Source: Cytophagales bacterium (GTDB taxonomy: Bacteria; Bacteroidota; Bacteroidia; Cytophagales; Cyclobacteriaceae). From it: DNA of 64,000 nucleotides. Below the pieces are notes generated by a model. It did not search any database. It was not told where the DNA came from and saw only the letters and a program-made list of their open reading frames with translations. Below, one piece after another: positions 58,042 through 64,000 of the stretch; the stretch's first letter is position 1; every line of letters starts with the position of its first letter. Where the stretch lies: the NCBI GenBank assembly GCA_027317105.1, contig DAHVFH010000035.1:1-64000 (forward strand), given 5' to 3'. Both the position numbers and the translations under genes were made by a program.

Positions 58042-59073
58042 TTATTTTTTTAACATGGGCAAAAAGTCCCTCGCACTTTTCTTCAAAATCCCGAATTCAC
58101 GGAAACGATAGCCAAACACAATTTTAAATATGGTATTGGTGCTAGTAAACTGGATTTGCTCAAACCGGATATTACGTGATTGAGCGATGAGGCTTACTCC
58201 GCTGAAAAAACGCTCGCTGTTATACCCAAGGGCGAGACGCAAATCGATAAAGCTATTTATTGTGGTTTCGATTTTATCTTTCGTTGCAGATTGGTAATGC
58301 AGCCAATTATTTGCTGGGCCAATGGAGAGTGATCCATTAATAAAAAAGCTTTTTTTTAGCACCAACGTGTATGCATAACCTGGCGAAATACTAAACGTGG
58401 TGTAATCTAGTTTTGAGAAATTGGCATTCACTCCGAAAACGGGTTCATAGGTTGAACCATAAATAGCAGAGTCAGCCCGAAGGCTGTAAGTATTTAGTGT
58501 GCCCGCCAACGAAAATGAACCCCCACTTCTTATTTGACGTTCCGAAAAATTATAGGCTGCACGTATCGAATATTTATTTTTATTAAAAAAATAAATCCCA
58601 TTTATCCCTGTATTCCAAATGCTTATATCTGGTCTTTGTGGATAGGGAATACCAAGAGGAACAGGTTTTTTCGAGTCTGTGACATAAAACCCATTATAGT
58701 TTTGGGTGAACAAATCAAGGCCAAAATTTTTTCCGAGAATATTGCCCTGCAGATCTGTTGCCCTTGAGTGTCCATACCGAAACTGAGCACTAGCCTTGGG
58801 CTGAACGGATAAGGTAAACTCAAATCCGATCTCAAAAACATACATACCAAAACCCATACCGTAGTTACCGTTGGGTTTATAGCTCAGTTTTTGACTGTTG
58901 TCTTTTTGAAGTTGAATGTCAAAGGAAGTGCTCCGCTGCTTTAGTACAGGCCAAAGAAAAAAATAGTCAGGAAAACGCTTTATATACTTAGCCCGAATAG
59001 AATCTGAAAAATTAAAGGAAAGGGAGTCGCTAAAGAAAAATGGAAATATTGTTATAAAAATTAGCCTTTTCAT
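58042..59073 (-). CDS. DUF4421 family outer-membrane-type protein
   Basis: The 343-residue product has a cleavable signal (MKRLIFITIFPFFFSDSLSF), then YFFLWPVLKQRSTSFDIQL, YGMGFGMYVFEIGFEFTLSV, and a series of amphipathic strands ending in FKIVFGYRFREFGIL. This is the DUF4421 family of Bacteroidota, likely an outer-membrane barrel. No biochemical role is known. It and the YqcC-like gene (9 bp) may form an operon. Confidence 0.82.
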   Translation of the reverse strand: MKRLIFITIFPFFFSDSLSFNFSDSIRAKYIKRFPDYFFLWPVLKQRSTSFDIQLQKDNSQKLSYKPNGNYGMGFGMYVFEIGFEFTLSVQPKASAQFRYGHSRATDLQGNILGKNFGLDLFTQNYNGFYVTDSKKPVPLGIPYPQRPDISIWNTGINGIYFFNKNKYSIRAAYNFSERQIRSGGSFSLAGTLNTYSLRADSAIYGSTYEPVFGVNANFSKLDYTTFSISPGYAYTLVLKKSFFINGSLSIGPANNWLHYQSATKDKIETTINSFIDLRLALGYNSERFFSGVSLIAQSRNIRFEQIQFTSTNTIFKIVFGYRFREFGILKKSARDFLPMLKK

Positions 59074-59152
59074 TTCCTAAAAATACCTCATCGGATTGTT
59101 AATCCAACTGCCTGAGCCTATAAACATTACAAGTTTTCAAATTCTCATTTTC

Positions 59153-60052
59153 TTATGAATTCCGTTTTGTGACCCGTTGTGCCGTTAAACGGATTTCTTC
59201 CCTCAAACTTTCTGGTTCAATAACCTCAAGCGTATCGCCATACGAAAGAAGTTCCATCACCAAATCGTGGGTAATAAACAATGTCAAACCAATGCGTAAT
59301 TCATTCTCATCATCCATCAAAATCTTTTGCGACTCGTGCAATGGAAATGACTTGATGTACTTTCCCTGGAAAGGATCAAAAGAGAGCACAATTTCATCAG
59401 GGCTTGAAGCATTGGGTGAGATAATGCCAAAGCAATTTTTAAAAAGGCTGTTGGGGTAAAAATCCAATGGCCATTCAAATCGTTCCTGTGTGATTTCGAG
59501 ATTCTGAACGCGATCCAGCCCAAAGGTTTTTATCGTCTTGTCCTTTTGGTCCTTTGCAAGCAGGTACCACCGTCCTTTAAATTCCTTTAACGCATAAGGC
59601 TCTGCCATTCGTTTTGTGGGCTCCTCATATTCATATTTCTGGTATGCGTATCGAATTTTCGAATGGTTTTTTATGGCATGGAGCAGTCCATAAAAATTTT
59701 CCGCGCCTTGCGGTTTTCGCCTTTCAAAGTAAATGAACTGCGAAAGATCGTCTGTCAGATTTAGGGCGTTGAACATTTCGAAGGCTTCCAAGAGGCGATC
59801 GTTGGTATCGCTTATTGCGTCTTCCGCTATAAAATAAACCTTACGGGAAAAATCATATTGGATGTCCCGGTTGAAAAGCGAGCGAATATCATTAAGGTCG
59901 CGTTGAAAAGTGCGATTAGAAATCCGCAAGTCTGATTCGCGAAGCTCAGACTCACGGTCGAGATAGTTGCTGATCTCTTTAAAAGTAACATTGCTTTTCT
60001 GAATCCGCTTGATTATAAGCAGATAGCGTAAAATCGATTCGCGCTTGGCCAT
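59153..60052 (-). CDS. WYL-domain transcriptional regulator
   Basis: The 299-residue protein has an N-terminal helix-turn-helix (about 1-70; ESILRYLLIIKRIQKSNVTF) and a WYL domain (about 135-200) with the namesake in EFKGRWYLLAKDQKDK and FGLDRVQNL. A WCX-like C-terminal domain follows. WYL regulators sense ligands or nucleic acids and often control phage defence genes. It is downstream of the AAA ATPase gene (60 bp) on the same strand. Confidence 0.88.
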   Translation of the reverse strand: MAKRESILRYLLIIKRIQKSNVTFKEISNYLDRESELRESDLRISNRTFQRDLNDIRSLFNRDIQYDFSRKVYFIAEDAISDTNDRLLEAFEMFNALNLTDDLSQFIYFERRKPQGAENFYGLLHAIKNHSKIRYAYQKYEYEEPTKRMAEPYALKEFKGRWYLLAKDQKDKTIKTFGLDRVQNLEITQERFEWPLDFYPNSLFKNCFGIISPNASSPDEIVLSFDPFQGKYIKSFPLHESQKILMDDENELRIGLTLFITHDLVMELLSYGDTLEVIEPESLREEIRLTAQRVTKRNS

Positions 60053-60112
60053 AGAAAATAGTTATTGGTACAAAGCTACTACCCGCATACGACAAAGTAT
60101 GTCCTGGTCTAT

Positions 60113-61228
60113 TCAAGCTACACGCGCCATACTAAAACCAATCGGATTCCTTTTTGAGGCGACTTGGAACTCGGGCTCATCTACATGATAAAGTTCGGCA
60201 AGGGTCATGGGCTGCGAGACCATAAAATCATTTGTACCAAGTTTAGCCAGTAACGCTCGTGATTTTTCAATGGACAGCGGGCCAAACTCGTACAATGCCA
60301 TCAGGCGGCCTTTGCGCAAAAGTGCCTTATCAATGTTGGTAACGGGGGTATTGAACGTGCAGATAAACTGGATGCCCAGGCTGGTGCCAAGAAGTCCATC
60401 GGTTAAATTTAATAGCGTGGAGATGCCCGAATTCTTATCCGTGTTGCGCGACACCAGCAGCTCTTCCGCATCTTCAATGATGATAATGGAATTGGGGTGC
60501 GCCACCAGCAATCCTACAAACCCCGGATCATCCAAATTTCCGGCCAGCCGTGGCGAAAGGAAGATCACTTCTTTTTTTATTGAAGCTGTGAGGTAACGGA
60601 TATACGTGGATTTGCCTGTGCCGGGCAAGCCGTGAAGCAAAACCAGCCCGCCTTTATTTTCGTGCTTCAAACTTTTAAGAAGGTCTTTGTGCAAAGGCAA
60701 TAGATCATCGTTATAGGTTTCGTTTAGTTTCAGCGATAGCTTTTTATTTTTGATAGGCTTCAGCTCAAAACCTTCCTTCCCCTGCACTACTAAGCTGATC
60801 TCGGAGGTAGCTATTTTTTTTGCGAATTTCCGGATAGCCGCTACCAGCAACACAACTTCATCTTCTTTATCAAAACTTATCTCCACGTATTCATCCTCAA
60901 TTTCGATGTAAATGATAACGCTTTTTGCAAGTATGTACGCTAAGTTTTCTTCAAAGATTAGGGTGCGTCTTCCTTTTTTGTAACGTTGATAGGAGTATTT
61001 TTTTACGATCTCTTTATCCAGCGTAGCCTCGAGCCATTGCGAAAGTTTTTTGCCATCTATACCGTTAAAAGTTTTCCAGTTGGGGATGGATTGAAAATAG
61101 GAACAAAAAACCCGCTTCCAGTTTATGCCATGATCAAACCCGCTGAATAAAGTTTGAGGCGATACTTTTAATCTGAGCTGGTTTTGTTGGCTTGTGTTTA
61201 TTTCCTTTGGCTGCCCGCTTGATTTCAT
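60113..61228 (-). CDS. BCS1-like AAA ATPase
   Basis: The 371-residue protein has a non-conserved N-terminal half and an AAA core with Walker A LLHGLPGTGKSTYIRYL, Walker B IIIIEDAEELLVSRN, sensor-1 FICTFNTPVTNIDKALLRKGRL in part (CTFNT) and the Arg-rich RKGRLMALYEF, typical of the BCS1/AAA group. It lacks a membrane segment. AAA proteins of this kind remodel proteins; in defence loci they act as sensors or effectors. It lies between the DUF262 gene (79 bp) and the WYL gene. Confidence 0.82.
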   Translation of the reverse strand: MKSSGQPKEINTSQQNQLRLKVSPQTLFSGFDHGINWKRVFCSYFQSIPNWKTFNGIDGKKLSQWLEATLDKEIVKKYSYQRYKKGRRTLIFEENLAYILAKSVIIYIEIEDEYVEISFDKEDEVVLLVAAIRKFAKKIATSEISLVVQGKEGFELKPIKNKKLSLKLNETYNDDLLPLHKDLLKSLKHENKGGLVLLHGLPGTGKSTYIRYLTASIKKEVIFLSPRLAGNLDDPGFVGLLVAHPNSIIIIEDAEELLVSRNTDKNSGISTLLNLTDGLLGTSLGIQFICTFNTPVTNIDKALLRKGRLMALYEFGPLSIEKSRALLAKLGTNDFMVSQPMTLAELYHVDEPEFQVASKRNPIGFSMARVA

Positions 61229-61307
61229 AGACCCTTGTTTTTATTTCAAAACTAAAGGCGGAGTAGGACAAGGGGTGGCGGGGTTAATAGTTTATCCTTA
61301 TATATTT

Positions 61308-63527
61308 CTATTCGATAATTTTCAAATCCTTTGACCATTCTGAGAATCCAAAAGAATTATAAAAATGCTCGAACAAAAATAAGACTCTATTTTCTACACC
61401 TTGTTGCCATGCTATTCTTCTTTTTTCAGGCCATTCCCGTGGCTCACCCCCTGCTTTTTTCCATAGATCAAAATCATCAAGATTTATGAAAGACGCAGAA
61501 ATAAAATCTCTATTTGACTTGAATAAAAGCTCTTTTGCGACAGAATCTAATTGTGAGCCATCTTCATTCATTCTCATTTTATTGGTGTGACAATTATCTT
61601 TGTCAGAACGATTTGCCCAACTTGGCCAAATTCTCAGGTTACCAATTGAATTTATGTATAGATAACGATTATTACCGATAAACTTATCAATATCTTGCTT
61701 GTCAGCAATTCCAGTTTCTGGATACCTTGAAATTAAGTGAGAATAAGGAACTATATGGTCGCAATCATAGGGCGTATCATAAGCATCATTGCTCATTGGA
61801 TCATACCCCACAAACCATTTGGAAACATATTCTCTCTGAAACCAAAGAAGCAGCTCTTTTTTTGGCCAAATATTCCAAAAAACATTTCTAAAATCTCTAT
61901 AAATATCGCCCGCATCACCCATTACCTCATCCCAGTTACGAAGAAATCCTTTAGCATTTTCGATTAAGGTAGTTTGGAAGTTTTCAACATTCGGAATTTC
62001 AATTGCAATTTCATCAATTAACCATTGCTTGTAAATTTCAAGGTCAGGGAATAAATCATTGTTTATTCTTAAAAGTTCAACAGCCTTTTTCGATGCCTTA
62101 TTATAATCAGTGACACCAAGAAATGAATATATCAAATAACGAAGTATCGGTTTTCTACTTCTTTCATCATTATTTGAATCATTATTGTAAAGCCAAATGA
62201 GAATTGGGTGAACCATTGTAGGTTTTATTGAAAGCAAAAGTTTTCTCGGCAGCCCAATATCTTGATTTCCTCTGTATGAAACTAAATACAGAAATCTTTC
62301 AACTATTGAATGAAAAGTGGGCTTGTCATTTGATGGTGTTAAAAGGTTTTTCATTGCATTTAAAAACGAACCCGAACCCTCCTTTTCCCCAATCCACTTT
62401 CTAAAATTCGAAACATTTGAATTCGCATCATCATTTTTATCTAGGTTAAAACGGGCTATCCTTGTTGCCGCCATCACAACTTCAGTTGAAGAAAATAGAT
62501 AGCCAATACCTTCATCAGTCACAATTTTCGAGACTAGATCATAAGCCTCATCCCAACTAGACTTTAATAATGAATATGCCAGCTCTTCTCCATTCAAAGG
62601 TGTTCCAGCTGAATTTATTCTTCTAAATAATACTTCGACAGGGTCTTGAACTTGCGAAGAACCATTTGCCTCATTTTGCCCCTTTCTTTGCTCTTGAAAA
62701 AGAAATGTTACAGCCCGTATTCTCTTACAAGGATCTGATGAATCAAGCAAATTCCTTATTGCATCAATAATCAAAGAAAAATGTTTTGTAGGTTCTGAAT
62801 TTGACTCTAAACGGAATCTTTTTGGAATAAATTCTAAAACCTTTTTCCACTCCGGTTGAACAAATCTTTCATTATAGCCACCACATAAAGCAATTAAAGA
62901 ATCAAAAGGCATTGGCAAGTTGCTTTTTAAAGGCCACGAATATTTATTACAATAGTCCTCACCTTTATCGCAAAGATTTAATTTAACATCATAATCATAC
63001 CGAATGCTATCACCATAAAGATCCCTTCTTGCATCGTGTTTTAAATTTTCACGTAATTTTTCATGAGGATTCTCGTTATCCATTCCCCAAGGTTGATATT
63101 TTGTTATCAGCCGAAATAAAAATTGGCGGTCATTAAATTCAGAATTGTCGAATAATAATCTAGGATCTAAATCTATCCATAATCTTGAATCCGAGTTTGG
63201 TTTAAAGCCAAGTAAAATGGCTCTTGTCCGTTGTTGTCCATCTAAAAGAAAATAACCATCATCACGTGATTTGGTCTGCTCTTTTGAATAAATGCTTCTA
63301 GTTGTGTCTGCTTTTTTTCTTGGTGATAACAAAAAACTACCAATGGGAAAACCTCTCAATATTGAATCCCACAACCGCTCTACTTGATACGAATTCCACA
63401 CCGAGTTTCTTTGTATGGGTGGAAGTTGAATACTCTCATAATCAGAATTCGCTTTATCTAAAAACCAACTTACGTAATCTGTAATGGGTTTAAAGTCAAT
63501 GTCTGCCTTTGAAAATAGTTTGGTCAT
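61308..63527 (-). CDS. DUF262/HNH (GmrSD-type) restriction-like protein
   Basis: The 739-residue protein has an N-terminal DUF262 (ParB-like) domain with FPIGSFLLSPRKK and the catalytic DGQQR motif in FLLDGQQRTRAILLGF, as in GmrS. The C-terminal part carries a DUF1524-like HNH site: YDCDHIVPYSHL followed by NSIGNLRIWPSWANRSDKDN, in which His and Asn residues would hold the metal. GmrSD proteins are type IV enzymes that cut modified phage DNA. The mid part is helical. No separate methyltransferase exists, which fits type IV. The gene may head an operon with AAA and WYL genes. Confidence 0.85.
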   Translation of the reverse strand: MTKLFSKADIDFKPITDYVSWFLDKANSDYESIQLPPIQRNSVWNSYQVERLWDSILRGFPIGSFLLSPRKKADTTRSIYSKEQTKSRDDGYFLLDGQQRTRAILLGFKPNSDSRLWIDLDPRLLFDNSEFNDRQFLFRLITKYQPWGMDNENPHEKLRENLKHDARRDLYGDSIRYDYDVKLNLCDKGEDYCNKYSWPLKSNLPMPFDSLIALCGGYNERFVQPEWKKVLEFIPKRFRLESNSEPTKHFSLIIDAIRNLLDSSDPCKRIRAVTFLFQEQRKGQNEANGSSQVQDPVEVLFRRINSAGTPLNGEELAYSLLKSSWDEAYDLVSKIVTDEGIGYLFSSTEVVMAATRIARFNLDKNDDANSNVSNFRKWIGEKEGSGSFLNAMKNLLTPSNDKPTFHSIVERFLYLVSYRGNQDIGLPRKLLLSIKPTMVHPILIWLYNNDSNNDERSRKPILRYLIYSFLGVTDYNKASKKAVELLRINNDLFPDLEIYKQWLIDEIAIEIPNVENFQTTLIENAKGFLRNWDEVMGDAGDIYRDFRNVFWNIWPKKELLLWFQREYVSKWFVGYDPMSNDAYDTPYDCDHIVPYSHLISRYPETGIADKQDIDKFIGNNRYLYINSIGNLRIWPSWANRSDKDNCHTNKMRMNEDGSQLDSVAKELLFKSNRDFISASFINLDDFDLWKKAGGEPREWPEKRRIAWQQGVENRVLFLFEHFYNSFGFSEWSKDLKIIE

Positions 63528-63785
63528 TTTGCATTAGGGTTATCTTACATCACTATTTGCGACAAATTAAATTTACGAAAGTTTTCAATAAAGCCTCGCC
63601 TTCGTAATACTCGCAATTTCATTCGTGGTTTAGCGCAATGTTTTTAATTCTTCAGTGGTATTATACTGATCAACCTGTGAGCCGGAGGGTGAACAAATCT
63701 ATGCACCAATGCTAAATATTCCTCCTGTTATGGTTTTCGATAACTACCTGGTTTTTTTTATCGTCTTAATAGGATTGGTTAGCAG

Positions 63786-64000
63786 TCAAAGAATAAGTTC
63801 GGCACCATACTTCAAAACAAACTTGGCTACTTCTTCACCAGCAATTAGTCCAATTGGTTTGTTAAGTTTATTGCAAAGTGCTTCAATTGCTTCTTCTAAA
63901 TTTTTTGTGCTTTCCGCTGTCGTGATTATCAAACCCGTTGTCGCTTGAAATTTAGCCATTGCATCTTCTATTTGCTCAACCGCATGGGTTTCCCAATGCT
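63786..64000 (-). CDS. Mrr-like restriction endonuclease, C-terminal part
   Basis: The frame enters from the right edge and stops at 63786. It encodes about 71 residues: HWETHAVEQIEDAMAKFQAT, GLIITTAESTKNLEEAIEAL, and the last part with NKPIGLIAGEEVAKFVLKYG. The pattern of a long helix, a strand GLIITTAES, then helix and IGLIAGEEVAKF is seen at the end of Mrr-type restriction endonuclease-like proteins, which act on modified DNA. The catalytic D-QxK site would lie outside the window. A frame on the plus strand here is only its shadow. Confidence 0.5.
   Translation of the reverse strand, partial: HWETHAVEQIEDAMAKFQATTGLIITTAESTKNLEEAIEALCNKLNKPIGLIAGEEVAKFVLKYGAELIL

Noticed and set aside
63709..63948. 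Plus-strand frame at the right edge
   Set aside because: It is the shadow of the Mrr-like C-terminal part on the minus strand, whose sequence fits a known pattern and has normal codon use.

Overview
This 64 kb window looks like chromosome of a Bacteroidota bacterium, most probably order Cytophagales. The evidence is moderate GC, promoters that fit the Bacteroidota consensus TTTG-N19-TAnnTTTG (best case upstream of atpD), an atpD-atpC pair with a short epsilon subunit, and many family-typical genes (DUF4421, DUF6913, the 59-residue histone H1-like protein, tricorn-type S41 protease, GH3-like adenylating protein, CHAT-TPR protein). The order-level placement is inference. I saw no rRNA, tRNA or CRISPR array.

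Left end (1-5.9 kb): a truncated IS1595-type transposase, a roughly 1 kb gene-poor stretch with a candidate structured small RNA (about 878-1076) and gene debris (an hsdM N-terminal fragment with a frameshift, a membrane-tail fragment), then an exported tricorn-like protease, then a broken YWKNG-repeat gene between two copies of a repeat whose second copy forms a long inverted repeat. From 5.9 to 11.4 kb come lipoproteins, a MacB/FtsX-like permease and a DUF1761 membrane protein.

11.4-16.0 kb: a divergent sucrose-type locus, with a fused sucrose-phosphate synthase/phosphatase facing a GH32-like glycosidase and a phytanoyl-CoA dioxygenase-like protein. 16.2-26.0 kb: one continuous minus-strand gene run with spacings mostly from -4 to 39 bp: RMD1/DUF155 protein, C39-like peptidase, RimK-like ATP-grasp ligase, GCS2 carboxylate-amine ligase, HhH protein, large SF1 helicase with a degenerate nuclease tail, and a frameshifted PIN toxin overlapping a 53-residue partner. 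This is the best candidate for a poorly described system: two amidoligases plus a cysteine peptidase suggest synthesis and trimming of a peptide or a peptide-tagged protein.

26.1-60 kb is mainly housekeeping: S1/P1 nuclease, pyrD, an exported TPR-CHAT protein, recA, two histone H1-like genes, a prohibitin-like protein, gltA, acyl-CoA-binding protein, rsmE, ligA, dapA, an alpha-oxoamine synthase (possible serine palmitoyltransferase), typA, rseP-dxr-GT2, a HepT/MntA pair, an ECF sigma/anti-sigma/lipoprotein operon, a GH3-like gene followed by a duplicated piece of its own 3' end, atpD-atpC, a YqcC-like protein and a DUF4421 protein.

Right end (59.1-64 kb): WYL regulator, BCS1-like AAA ATPase, a DUF262/HNH (GmrSD-type) protein, and at the edge the C-terminal part of an Mrr-like protein. 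This looks like a defence-type cluster. All functional statements come from reading motifs by eye; no database search was run.
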